A DNA stretch of 64,000 bases from Streptomyces sp. DG1A-41 (GTDB lineage Bacteria; Actinomycetota; Actinomycetes; Streptomycetales; Streptomycetaceae), in the NCBI RefSeq assembly GCF_037055355.1, contig NZ_CP146350.1:8083001-8147000 (forward strand), read 5' to 3'. Numbering within the stretch: position 1 is the first letter of the stretch; each line of letters begins with the position of its first letter. The notes beneath the pieces were generated by a model. It worked only from the letters and a program-made list of their open reading frames with translations, ran no database searches and was not told the origin of the DNA. A program made the translations under genes and the position numbers. Shown one piece after another: positions 39,056 through 47,615 of this stretch.

Positions 39056-39925
39056 TCAGCGCTTGCCGAGCAGATCCGCCGGAAAGGCCCCCGCCGCGAG
39101 CGCCGCCTGCGCGAACGCCGCTCCCAGCTCGGTCAGCCGGGCCACCCCTTCCGGGCCCAGGTACTCGTACGGGGCCCGGTCCAGGCGGTCCGTCTCCTGC
39201 TCGATCTCCTCGCGCAGGGCGACACCGCGCTCGGTGAGCTCGCCGGTCGCGTCCAGCAGCCCGCGCTCACGCAACCGGTCCGTCGCCGCGTCCCAGTCCT
39301 CCTGGCTCCAGCCCCGGGTGCCGAAGACCCACTTCGGTGTCATGCCCCTGCCTGTCGCCGTGTGGGTCACCATGGCCTCCAGCCCGTCCAGCCCGGCGGA
39401 CATCAGCACGGCCAGATGCCCGTCGCCCCGGTGCTCGCGCAGCAGGGTCGCCGCATGCCAGTACGCGAGGTGCGGCTCCTCGGGGACGGGCAGGTCGGCA
39501 TGGGCGGCGTACAGCGGCCTCGCCCCGCGCGAGCAGGCTTCGGCGGCGCGCAGCGCGAGACGTGAGGCCTCGGTCATCTCCGCCGATACCAGGGCCCCTT
39601 CGCCCAGCAGGCGGCGCAGTGTCGCGTCGACCGCACGCGCGCGTGCCGCCAGCACCTGACCGGGTGTCGCGGCCTCCCACACCGCCGGCACGTGCCGGGC
39701 CACGAGCTCGTACTTGTAGTTGTAGAAGGCCGCCGCCACCGCCCCGGCCCCGACCGGCCCGAGGGCGGCGGCCCGCACGGCGAAGTTCACGGCGTGGGGA
39801 CGGGTGATCCCGGCAGCACCCAGTTCCCGCCCCAGATCGGGCGAGAAGTAGTGCGTCGCGTGCAGGGTGTTGAGCACGTTCTGGCAGCGTCGGCCGGCGA
39901 GCGGCTGGAGGGCGGCAGTCGTCAT
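39056..39925 (-). CDS. SCO6745-family helix-turn-helix protein
   Basis: 289 aa, mostly helical. It begins LAGRRCQNVLNTLHATHYFS and has GPVGAGAVAAAFYNYKYELV, HLAYWHAATLLREHRGDGH and SQEDWDAATDRLRERGLLDA followed by LTERGVALREEIE, a winged-helix-like pattern. This matches the SCO6745 family of actinobacterial proteins as I recall it; the function is not known. The start lies seven bases after TAACCT, so the transcript is probably leaderless, and a TACCAA/TTGGTA palindrome overlaps that promoter. Confidence 0.8.
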   Translation of the reverse strand: MTTAALQPLAGRRCQNVLNTLHATHYFSPDLGRELGAAGITRPHAVNFAVRAAALGPVGAGAVAAAFYNYKYELVARHVPAVWEAATPGQVLAARARAVDATLRRLLGEGALVSAEMTEASRLALRAAEACSRGARPLYAAHADLPVPEEPHLAYWHAATLLREHRGDGHLAVLMSAGLDGLEAMVTHTATGRGMTPKWVFGTRGWSQEDWDAATDRLRERGLLDATGELTERGVALREEIEQETDRLDRAPYEYLGPEGVARLTELGAAFAQAALAAGAFPADLLGKR

Positions 39926-39936
39926 GCCGGGCAGGT

Positions 39937-39952
39937 TACCAACCGCTTGGTA
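39937..39952 (-). promoter_or_regulatory. TetR/MarR-type operator candidate over the SCO6745-like promoter
   Basis: TACCAA-CCGC-TTGGTA is a perfect 6-bp inverted repeat with a four-base centre. On the minus strand it overlaps the -10 TAACCT of the leaderless gene starting at 39925, so binding would block transcription. The decayed regulator gene next to it could once have been the partner. Confidence 0.5.
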
Positions 39953-40039
39953 TGGCTTCTGCGGCAGCGCCCCTCATGGCAGAAAGGGTGGGGAACTCGT
40001 CATTGCGGCCACACTCCGGGCCCGCGAAGAAGCGACGGC

Positions 40040-40885
40040 ATGGGCCAACGCACCGTTCCCGACCTCCTCTTGGCGCGCAGAGTCTCGACGTCACCGGCCC
40101 CGTGGAGGTCTTCGCGGGCGCGGAACTGCTCTCCCCGGGCGCGTAGCGGATCCGCACGGCCTCCCTTGGACGGCGCTCCCGTACGGACCACCAGCGGCCT
40201 GACTCTCGTACCCGACGAGTCCCTGGCCACCGCCCCCGACCCGGACATCCTCCCCGTCCCCGGCGGAACGGGCAGCCTGCGGACCGACCCGCGCCTGGGT
40301 GCGCCAGCACGGGCCGCGCCCCGCACGGCTGGTCTCCGTGTGCACTGGCGCGGCCGTGCTCGCGGCCTGCTGGACGGCCGCCGGGCCACGACCCACTGGG
40401 CGTACTGCGACCGGCTCGCCCGTGACCACCCGGCCGTCGAGATCGCCCCCGACCCCGTCTGCGTACGCGACGGGCACATCGCCACGCCGGCCGGTGTCAC
40501 CGCCGGCATCGACCTCGCCCTCGCCCTGGCCGAGGAGGATCTGGGCCGGGACGCCGCCCTCACCATCGCCCGCCACCTGGTCGTGTTCCTGCGCCGGCCC
40601 GGGAACCAGGCCCAGTTCAGCGCCCAGCTCGCGGCCCAGACCGCCCACCGCGAGCCCCTGAGGGAGGTCCAGCGCTTCATCACCGAACACCCCGACGCCG
40701 ACCTCTCCGTCGAGGCCCTCGCCGCCCGCGCCCGGCTGTCACCCCGCCAACTTCGCCCGCCCCTTCCGGTCCGATACCGGTATGACGCCGGGCCGGTACG
40801 TGGACCGGATCCGTGCCTGCTGGAGGGCACCGCCGACGGCACCGAGGAGATCTCACGCACCAGCGGCTACGGCACCCCGCAAGTA
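40040..40885 (+). pseudogene. GlxA-type AraC regulator (DJ-1 domain plus HTH), multiply broken
   Basis: Fragments in different frames reconstruct a GlxA/FtrA-like transcription factor: SLDVTGPVEVFAGAELLSPG, RTTSGLTLVPDESLATAP, a GPRPARLVSVCTGAAVLAA nucleophile-elbow region, LDGRRATTHWAYCDRL, and the AraC part HREPLREVQRFITEHPDADL then SVEALAARARLSPR. Lesions: a shift near 40078, a TAG at 40144-40146 where Tyr is expected, an extra T near 40168, shifts near 40300 and 40375, and further ones around 40748-40830. It cannot give a functional product. Confidence 0.85.
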
Positions 40886-41090
40886 CGTCACCGCGGCCGG
40901 CGTCTCGGCATCGCCATGGGACTGGCCCTGCTCGGCCGCATCGCGGGCAACGACCACGCACAGATGGTCCAGCTCGCCACCGAGTACGACCCGCAGCCGC
41001 CCTACGACGCCGGATCATCCGAGAAGGCGCCCGCGCACCTCGTCGAACTGCTCCGGTCGCACGCCGACGTCATCCTGCCCTGGGCACGCT
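40886..41090 (+). pseudogene. 3' remnant of a DJ-1/PfpI family gene
   Basis: Reading across one more frame break gives KYVTAAGVSA, then GLALLGRIAGNDHAQMVQLA, TEYDPQPPYDAGSSEKAP and HLVELLRSHADVILP. This is the C-terminal third of stand-alone DJ-1/PfpI amidotransferase-like proteins that commonly adjoin GlxA-type regulators. The first two thirds are missing, so a deletion has joined the regulator remnant to this one. It runs into the 3' end of the convergent enoyl-CoA hydratase gene. Confidence 0.75.
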
Positions 41091-41825
41091 CCAGCCGAAC
41101 CGCGGCTGCCTGCGCTCCAGGAACGCGGCCACGCCCTCCGCGGTGTCGCCGCTCTCGCGTGCCCGCGCGGCCCAGTAGGCGTCGCGGTCCGTGCGCCCGT
41201 TCGCGAATTCCTTGGCCGCGGCCTGCGTCAGCTGCGAACGGGACACCAGAACCCGGGTGAACTCGGCGAGCCGCTTGTCCAGTTGACCCTCGGGCAGCAC
41301 CTCGTCGGCCAGCCCGGTGCGCAGCGCCCGCTCCGCGTCGATCAGTTCGCCGGAGAACAGCAGGTACTTGGCGGTGGCCGGCCCGACCAGGGCCACCAGC
41401 CGCCTGGTCGAGGACGCCGGATACACGATGCCGAGCTTCGCCGGCGTCACACCGAACAGCGCCCCCTCCTCGGCGAACCGCAGATCACAGGCCGCCGCCA
41501 GCTGCGCCCCGCCGCCCACGCAGTGCCCGCGCACCGCCGCCAGCGTCGGCTTCGGGAACGCGGCGAGTGCCTCCTCGGCCTCCACGGCCAGCCGCTGCGC
41601 CTCCTCCGGCGAGCCCCGCAGCGTCGAGATGTCGGCCCCCGCGCAGAACGTGCCGCCCTCGCCGGTGAGTACCAGCGCCCGCACGGCCGGATCGCCCGCG
41701 AGTCCCTCCAGCAGCGGCGGCAGGGAGCGCCACATCGCGGCCGTCATGGCGTTGCGCTTCTCGGGATGGCGGATGACGACCGTCGCGACCGAGTCGGTCA
41801 CGCTGTACAGCAGCTGCGGCTCCAT
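41070..41825 (-). CDS. Enoyl-CoA hydratase/isomerase family protein
   Basis: 251 aa crotonase. HPEKRNAMTAAMW, GGTFCAGADISTL (first oxyanion-hole strand), VRGHCVGGGAQLAAACDLRF (second) and FGVTPAKLGIVYPA are intact. The Glu of classical hydratases is not clear at the second catalytic position, so isomerase or another crotonase activity is possible. The start codon ATG 41825 follows TAGCAT by seven bases, with TTGTAC 16 bases further upstream: a leaderless promoter. Probably acts in fatty-acid or branched-acid breakdown. Confidence 0.88.
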   Translation of the reverse strand: MEPQLLYSVTDSVATVVIRHPEKRNAMTAAMWRSLPPLLEGLAGDPAVRALVLTGEGGTFCAGADISTLRGSPEEAQRLAVEAEEALAAFPKPTLAAVRGHCVGGGAQLAAACDLRFAEEGALFGVTPAKLGIVYPASSTRRLVALVGPATAKYLLFSGELIDAERALRTGLADEVLPEGQLDKRLAEFTRVLVSRSQLTQAAAKEFANGRTDRDAYWAARARESGDTAEGVAAFLERRQPRFGWSVPRAG

Positions 41826-42007
41826 GCGCCGGATGCTATCCGGATGCCAAACCCGTACAACCCGAATAGTTCGCCGAGATGGCACAACAAGGGCAGGACC
41901 AGTCCCACAACTGACCGTGTCATACGCCAACGGTCAGAAGCGTTCGATAGTCGCTGACTTCTGGTCAGTCCTGAGGTAAGGAGCGCATCGTTACCAACAC
42001 TCAGGGT

Positions 42008-42550
42008 GTGGCGACAATCGAGCGCGAGGGTGGCGACCGGACGATGGACAGCGACGGGCGTGGGTTCGGCCCACGCCCAGAGGGCGGCGCGGCGCCCCTC
42101 GGCCCCGGGCCCGCGGATCCGCTGCCGTACGAAGGGGTCTGGCGGTTCACCGCACCGGCGGTCGACGCCTCGGTGCCGCAGGCGCGGCACGCCGTACGGG
42201 ACCTGCTGCTGCGCCAAGGGGTGCCGGTCTCGGACGACCTGGCCCAGGGGCTGCTGCTGATCGTCTCGGAGCTGGTGACGAACGCCGTGAAGCACGCGGC
42301 GGTGCTCTCACCGACGATCGCCGTCGAGCTGGCCGTCGGTGCCGAGTGGCTGCGCGTGTCCGTGGAGGACAACCACCCGTACCGGCCGACAGCCCTGGAG
42401 ACCGATCACGGCCGGACCGGCGGTCGCGGACTGCTGCTGGTGCGCGAGATCACCCGGGAGGCGGGCGGTGTGTGCGAGGTCGACCACACCGCGAGTGGCG
42501 GCAAGGTGATCTGGGCCACCCTGCCGCTCAAACCCGCGCGCTTCACCTAG
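42008..42550 (+). CDS. HATPase_c anti-sigma-factor-like kinase (RsbW/SpoIIAB type)
   Basis: 180 aa from GTG 42008 (or 168 aa from ATG 42044). After a disordered Pro/Gly-rich N-terminus comes one GHKL ATPase domain: N-box LLLIVSELVTNAVKHAA, VSVEDNHPYRP and GGRGLLLVREITRE. Such single-domain proteins in Streptomyces act as anti-sigma or anti-anti-sigma switch kinases. No partner sigma or STAS gene is adjacent. AAGGAG lies at about 41980, which would suit a start near 41990 although no standard start codon is there, so the N-terminus is uncertain. Confidence 0.82.
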   Translation: MATIEREGGDRTMDSDGRGFGPRPEGGAAPLGPGPADPLPYEGVWRFTAPAVDASVPQARHAVRDLLLRQGVPVSDDLAQGLLLIVSELVTNAVKHAAVLSPTIAVELAVGAEWLRVSVEDNHPYRPTALETDHGRTGGRGLLLVREITREAGGVCEVDHTASGGKVIWATLPLKPARFT

Positions 42551-42552
42551 GC

Positions 42553-42568
42553 CGGCTCTTCAGAGCCG
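42553..42568. terminator. Short bidirectional hairpin between HATPase and idi
   Basis: CGGCTCT-TC-AGAGCCG, a 7-bp palindromic stem between two convergent stop codons (42550 and 42572). The two-base top will open to a four-base loop. Plausible shared terminator. Confidence 0.5.
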
Positions 42569-42571
42569 TCG

Positions 42572-43165
42572 TCACCAGCCGGCGGACGTGCCGGTCAGCT
42601 CCCTGATCGCCGGCCGGGCCGCGTCCAGGACGGTCATGAACCAGGACGAGAAGGTGTCCTTGGCGTGCCGCTCCGCCAGTTCGGGCGGGGTCACGAACGC
42701 CGTCGACGCGACCTCCTCCGGATCCGGCCGCAGCACGGCCTGCACCATCCCGACGAAGAGGTGGTTGTACTCCTGCTCCACCAGACCGGACTCCGGGTCC
42801 GGGTGGTTGTAGCGGACCGTGCCCGCCTCGGCCAGCAGGGACGGGGAGGCGCCGAGCTCCTCGTAGGTCCGACGCGCCGCCGCCGCGAAGGGCGCCTCGC
42901 CGGGGTAGGGGTGGCCGCAGCAGGTGTTCGACCACACACCGGGGGAGTGGTACTTGCCCAGCGCCCGCTGCTGGAGCAGCAGCCGGCCGTACTCGTCGAA
43001 GAGGAACACGGAGAACGCGCGGTGCAACTGCCCGGGCGGCTGGTGGGCGGCGAGCTTCTCCGCGGTGCCGATCGTCACGCCGTCCTCGTCGACCAGTTCC
43101 AGCAAAATCGCGTCTGCGGTGCCGTTCGACGGGCTGTGCGTCGCGGTGGCAGGTGTGATCGGCAT
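42572..43165 (-). CDS. idi: Isopentenyl-diphosphate delta-isomerase, type I
   Basis: 197 aa Nudix-fold enzyme interconverting IPP and DMAPP. Motifs: LHRAFSVFLFDEYGRLLLQQ, WSNTCCGHPYPGE with the catalytic Cys, RRTYEELGA (Nudix-like Glu pair), and EYNHLFVG with the second catalytic Glu region. I chose the second ATG (43165) because GAAGG lies six bases upstream; the ATG at 43171 touches it. It lies 10 kb upstream of the hopanoid/MEP operon, which needs its products, but is not part of that transcript. Confidence 0.95.
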   Translation of the reverse strand: MPITPATATHSPSNGTADAILLELVDEDGVTIGTAEKLAAHQPPGQLHRAFSVFLFDEYGRLLLQQRALGKYHSPGVWSNTCCGHPYPGEAPFAAAARRTYEELGASPSLLAEAGTVRYNHPDPESGLVEQEYNHLFVGMVQAVLRPDPEEVASTAFVTPPELAERHAKDTFSSWFMTVLDAARPAIRELTGTSAGW

Positions 43166-43171
43166 ACCCAT

Positions 43172-43474
43172 CCTTCACATCGGTCTTCGCGCCCCAAGTC
43201 TGCCGTACGAATCCGGCACTCCCGGCACTTCGCGAGCGCCCGCATGTCCCGCGCGGCGGCGCGGAGCGCGGACGGCGCCGCTCGGACCCGGAAGAGGGGC
43301 CCAGTGGGTGATCGTGCCCGGCACCGTGGACCGAAAATCGTCCCTGGCGGTGCGGTGAGAGCCAGGACGGGGGCGCGCGCCGGAGGGCTTGATTCCCCGG
43401 CGCACTCCCAGCGCGATGCGCCCCACCAGCGCCATCAGCGCCACCAGCCCCAGAAGCCTCAGGAGTGGGCGGCG
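43172..43474. other. 303-bp gap, no supportable gene
   Basis: Lies between the CDF stop and idi start, both on the minus strand. An open frame at 43175-43444 (minus) begins MALMALVGRIALGVRRG, which looks like the tail of a membrane helix, but it has no ribosome site and low-complexity Arg/Pro-rich sequence follows. It may be a remnant; I see no clear promoter hexamers. Confidence 0.4.
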
Positions 43475-44413
43475 TCAGTGGCAGAGGCGCGCCTCGTGCT
43501 CCCGGTGTCCGCCCGGCTCCAGCTGAAAGGTGCAGTGCTCCACGTCGAAGTGGCCGCCGAGACAGTCCTGGAGCTCGTGGAGCATCTTCTCGTGGCCTAT
43601 CGCGCTCAGCACCTCCGAGCTGACGACCACGTGCGCCGACAGCACCGGCATGCCGGAGGTGATCGTCCAGGCGTGCAGATCGTGAACGTCTTCCACCCCG
43701 TCGGTCGCCAGGATGTGGGCTCGCACCTCCGCCATGTCGACGCCCTTGGGCGCCGCCTCCAGCAGGACGTTCAGGGTCTCGCGCAGCAGCTTCACCGTGC
43801 GCGGCACGATCATCAGCGCGATGACGAGGGAGGCGATCGGGTCGGCGGCCTGCCAGCCGGTGAGCATGATCACAAGGGCCGAGACGATCACCGTGACCGA
43901 ACCCAGGGCGTCCGCCGCCACCTCGAGGAACGCGCCGCGCACGTTCAGGCTCTCCTTCTGGCCGCGCATCAGCAGCGCCAGCGACATCATGTTGGCGACC
44001 AGGCCGATGGCACCGAACATGACAGCGAGGTGGCCCTGGGTGTCCGCCGGTGTGACGAAGCGCTGGACCGACTCGTACAGGACGTACCCGCCGACCCCGA
44101 GCAGCAGCAGACAGTTGGCCAGGGCGGCGAGGATCTCGGCGCGGGCGTAGCCGAAGGTGGCCCGGTCGCTGGGCGGGCGGTTCGCGAAGCGGATCGCGAG
44201 CAGCGCCATGCCCAGGCCCAGAGCGTCCGTCGCCATGTGCGCCGAGTCCGCGACGAGGGCGAGCGAGTCGGCGAGCACCCCGCCGACGATCTGGACGACC
44301 ACCACGCCGAGCGTGATCGCCAGCGCGACCCGCAGCCTGCCGCGGTACGCCGAGGTCGCCGTACCGCCGGCCGGCGCGCCGTGCGCGTGCCCGTGATCGT
44401 GGCCAGCCCCCAT
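43475..44413 (-). CDS. Cation diffusion facilitator (Zn/Co/Cd exporter)
   Basis: 312 aa. His-rich N-terminus GAGHDHGHAHG, six transmembrane helices, metal site residues in LADSLALVADSAHMATDALG (HxxxD) and GAFLEVAADALGS (DxxxD type), and a C-terminal cytoplasmic ferredoxin-like domain (DGVEDVHDLHAWTITSG) with a His/Glu-rich end. CDF proteins export Zn2+ or related ions in exchange for protons. ATG 44413 has GGAGG nine bases upstream. The HDHGHAH loop favours zinc. Confidence 0.93.
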   Translation of the reverse strand: MGAGHDHGHAHGAPAGGTATSAYRGRLRVALAITLGVVVVQIVGGVLADSLALVADSAHMATDALGLGMALLAIRFANRPPSDRATFGYARAEILAALANCLLLLGVGGYVLYESVQRFVTPADTQGHLAVMFGAIGLVANMMSLALLMRGQKESLNVRGAFLEVAADALGSVTVIVSALVIMLTGWQAADPIASLVIALMIVPRTVKLLRETLNVLLEAAPKGVDMAEVRAHILATDGVEDVHDLHAWTITSGMPVLSAHVVVSSEVLSAIGHEKMLHELQDCLGGHFDVEHCTFQLEPGGHREHEARLCH

Positions 44414-44510
44414 GAAAGTCATCCTCCGGTGTTCGCGTGATCGTGCTCGGGCACCCCAGTGAACTACGGGGAGGGGGTATGTGCAACGCGGCACTGAACA
44501 CCGTTGTCAT

Positions 44511-44549
44511 GTGCCCTGACCTGCGGAAACCACGCCCAGGTCAGGGCAC
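44511..44549 (-). terminator. 13-bp hairpin terminator after galE
   Basis: GTGCCCTGACCTG (44511-44523) pairs perfectly with CAGGTCAGGGCAC (44537-44549), loop of 13 bases. It begins 11 bases beyond the galE stop on the minus strand and separates galE from the CDF gene. Confidence 0.8.
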
Positions 44550-44559
44550 CCTCAGTGGC

Positions 44560-45531
44560 TCAGGAGCCGTGGTGCAGGAGCCAGCCCCGCCACGCCGACT
44601 CGGCCATCTCGCGCACTGCGCGCCGCGCGGTCCAGCCGAGTTCCCCGGCCGCCCGGGACGCCGAAGCGACGGCCCGCGGGGCGTCCCCGGGGCGGCGGCC
44701 CTCGACGAGCGGTGGCCGGCGGTCGCCGGTGGCCTCGCCGATGACCGAGATGAGCTCGCGCACCGAGACGCCCTCGCCCCGGCCGATGTTGACCGTCAGA
44801 TTGCCCACGACGCCCCCGTCGGCGAGCCGCCGGGCCGCCGCGAGATGCGCCTCGGCCAGATCGGCGACGTGAACGTAGTCACGGACGCAGGTGCCGTCCT
44901 GGGTGGGGTAGTCGTCACCGAAGATCCTGGGCGCCTCGTCGCGCGTCAGCCGGTCGAAGACCATCGGGACGATGTTGAAGACGCCCGTGTCGGCCAGTTC
45001 CGGCGCGGCGGCGCCCGCCACGTTGAAATAGCGCAGACATACGGTGGAGATCCCGTGCGCGCGGCCCGCCGCCCGCACCAGCCGCTCCCCGGCGAGCTTG
45101 GTCTCGCCGTACGGGTTCACCGGCGCACAGGGCGTGTCCTCCGTGATGAGGTCCACACCCGGGTCGCCGTACACCGCCGCTGACGACGAGAACACGAAGT
45201 GCTCGATCCCGGCCCCGGCGACCGCGCCCAGGAGGGTCACGAGACCGCCGACGTTCTCCCGGTAGTACCGCGTCGGCTGCGCGACGGACTCGGCGACCTG
45301 CTTGCGCGCCGCGAGATGCACCACACCGGTCACGCCGTGCTCGGCGAACACGCGCTTCAGCAGGTCACCGTCGAGCGACGAGCCCTCGATGAGCGGTACG
45401 TCCGCCGGAAGCCGCGCGGGCACCCCGGCCGAGAGGTCGTCCAGGGCGAGGACCCGCTCCCCGGCCTCGTTCATGGCCCTGGCCACGTGGGCCCCGATGT
45501 AGCCGGCCCCGCCGGTGATCAGCCAAGTCAT
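44560..45531 (-). CDS. galE: UDP-glucose 4-epimerase
   Basis: 323 aa extended short-chain dehydrogenase. NAD motif WLITGGAGYIGAHVARAM; VVHLAARKQVAESV; Ser-x-x SSSAAVYGD; active-site YGETK (Tyr and Lys); LRYFNVAGA; GTCVRDYVHVADLAEAH. It interconverts UDP-glucose and UDP-galactose. ATG 45531 follows TAGGGT by eight bases, so it may be leaderless. It is divergent from the polymer operon, and UDP-galactose could be a donor for the glycosyltransferase there; this link is inference. Confidence 0.93.
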   Translation of the reverse strand: MTWLITGGAGYIGAHVARAMNEAGERVLALDDLSAGVPARLPADVPLIEGSSLDGDLLKRVFAEHGVTGVVHLAARKQVAESVAQPTRYYRENVGGLVTLLGAVAGAGIEHFVFSSSAAVYGDPGVDLITEDTPCAPVNPYGETKLAGERLVRAAGRAHGISTVCLRYFNVAGAAAPELADTGVFNIVPMVFDRLTRDEAPRIFGDDYPTQDGTCVRDYVHVADLAEAHLAAARRLADGGVVGNLTVNIGRGEGVSVRELISVIGEATGDRRPPLVEGRRPGDAPRAVASASRAAGELGWTARRAVREMAESAWRGWLLHHGS

Positions 45532-45811
45532 GGTCGCCCACCCTATGCGGCTATGGCACAACCCCTGCGCGATGTCCCCGATGTCCGGTCTGGGGGACGC
45601 GGTTTGTGGCGCGGGCCCCGAATCCACGATGATGATCGCGGCAAAGGCTTGTGCAAACCACGTTGATCGATCTGCCAAACAGGCGGTGAACGCGGCCCTC
45701 CCGGCATCCGATAGCCTCTGCCGACACGCCGCCCGGGAGCTTTCCGGCGCGGGCGCCCCCACCATGTAGAGCCCTGGCGCGGACGCGTCGGTACCCAGGG
45801 AGTGAATTCGG

Positions 45812-47615
45812 TTGTCGACCGCCATCCTCACCGGTCAGCCGGTCCCCGGATCGTCGATCGAGGGCGATCTGCGGTCCCTCGGCTTCGACGTGCGGGTCGC
45901 GGCCGACGCAGCCGAGGCCGAGACCCTGCTCGCCGGGGTGCCGGGCGGGGAGCGGGTCGCCCTGGTCGACGCCCGGTTCGTGGGCCATGTGCACGCGCTG
46001 CGCCTCGGCCTCACCGACCCCCGCTTCCCGCTCGCCGCCATCCCGGGCGCCGTCACCGCACAGGCCAGGCCGCCAGGCCCTGACCCGGGCGATGGCCCGC
46101 GAGAACTCCACGGGCGGCGGCACCACCCTCGTCGACAGCCTCGCCGACCGCATTCTCACCGCCCTGGACGCCGACGGAGCCGACGTGCACCGCCCCGAGC
46201 TGGGCAGTCTCGTCGCCACCGTCCCCGCCGACCCACAGGCCCGCAACGAGGCACGGCAGGCGGTGACGGCCGTCGACGACGAGGCCGTACGCCTGAAGTC
46301 GGCCGTGAAGTCCCGCGACGGCTTCTTCACCACCTACTGCGTCAGCCCGTATTCCCGTTACCTCGCCCGCTGGTGCGCCCGCCGTGGCCTGACCCCCAAC
46401 CAGGTCACCACCGCCTCGCTGCTCACCGCCCTCATAGCGGCGGCCTGCGCGGCCACCGGCACCCGCGGCGGCTTCGTCGCGGCCGGCGTCCTGCTGATCG
46501 CGTCCTTCGTGCTGGACTGCACCGACGGCCAGCTCGCCCGCTACTCCCTGCAGTACTCCACGCTCGGCGCCTGGCTCGACGCCACCTTCGACCGGGCCAA
46601 GGAGTACGCCTACTACGCCGGTCTCGCTCTCGGTGCCGCCCGCGGCGGCGACGACGTATGGGCCCTCGCCCTCGGCGCCATGGTCCTGCAGACGTGCCGC
46701 CATGTCGTGGACTTCTCCTTCAACGAGGCCAACCACGACGCCACCGCCAACACCAGCCCCACCGCCGCCCTCTCCGACAAGCTCGACAGCGTCGGCTGGA
46801 CGGTCTGGGTGCGCCGCATGATCGTCCTGCCCATCGGCGAACGCTGGGCCATGATCGCTGTGCTCACGGCGGCCACGACCCCGCGCATCACCTTCTACGC
46901 CCTGCTCATCGGCTGCGCCTTCGCGGCGACCTACACCACGGCGGGCCGCGTGCTGCGGTCGCTGACGCGGAAGGCGCGGCGTACCGACCGGGCGGCGCGG
47001 GCACTGGCGGACCTGACGGACAGCGGGCCGGTCGCCGAGGCGCTCGCGGGGCTGCTGCGCAAGCTGCCCGCCAAGCCACCTTTCGGTGCCCGGTTCCTCG
47101 TCGCCCTGCCCGGCGCTGCTCTCGTGGTCCTCGCGGCAGCCCTCGAGCCGTACGGCAGCGCCCTGCCTGTCGCGGCAGCCGCCCTCTACGTGCTCACCTC
47201 GGCCGCCGCCGTCACCCTGCCCCTCAAAGGCGCCCTCGACTGGCTGATCCCCCCGTTCCTCCGCGCCGCGGAATACTGCACCGTCCTGATCCTGGCGGCC
47301 CACGCGGACGTGAACGGAGCCCTTCCTGCGGCTTTCGGGCTGGTGTCCGCGGTCGCCTACCATCACTACGACACGGTGTACCGCATCCGCGGCAACGCCG
47401 GAGCGCCCCCGGCCTGGCTGGTGCGTTCCATCGGGGGGCACGAAGGACGGACCCTGCTCGTCACCGTCCTCGCCGCGCTGCTCACCGCCTCGCAGTTCAC
47501 GGTCGCGCTCACGGCTCTCGCCGTGGCCGTGGCCCTGGTGGTGCTCGTCGAGAGCATCCGCTTCTGGGTGTCCGCAGGGGCACCCGCCGTACACGATGAA
47601 GGAGAACCCGCATGA
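45812..47615 (+). pseudogene. CDP-alcohol phosphatidyltransferase (with DUF5941-like C-terminus), one frameshift
   Basis: TTG 45812 (GGGAG upstream) opens a frame of ~85 residues resembling a nucleotidyltransferase-like N-domain. A net +1 shift near 46070-46073 moves into the frame holding the rest. That part has the complete CDP-alcohol transferase motif DCTDGQLAR...G..LDATFD and about ten membrane helices, the last several in a C-terminal membrane domain. The second frame ends in an ATGA overlap with the next gene, the expected operon geometry, so the shift is probably a sequence error or very recent. Proposed role: transfer of a phospho-alcohol from a CDP-activated donor, first gene of the polymer operon. 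Confidence 0.8.

Noticed and set aside
43175..43444. Minus-strand 89-codon ORF between CDF and idi
   Set aside because: Starts with a short hydrophobic piece, but no ribosome site is present and the rest is Arg/Pro-rich low complexity.
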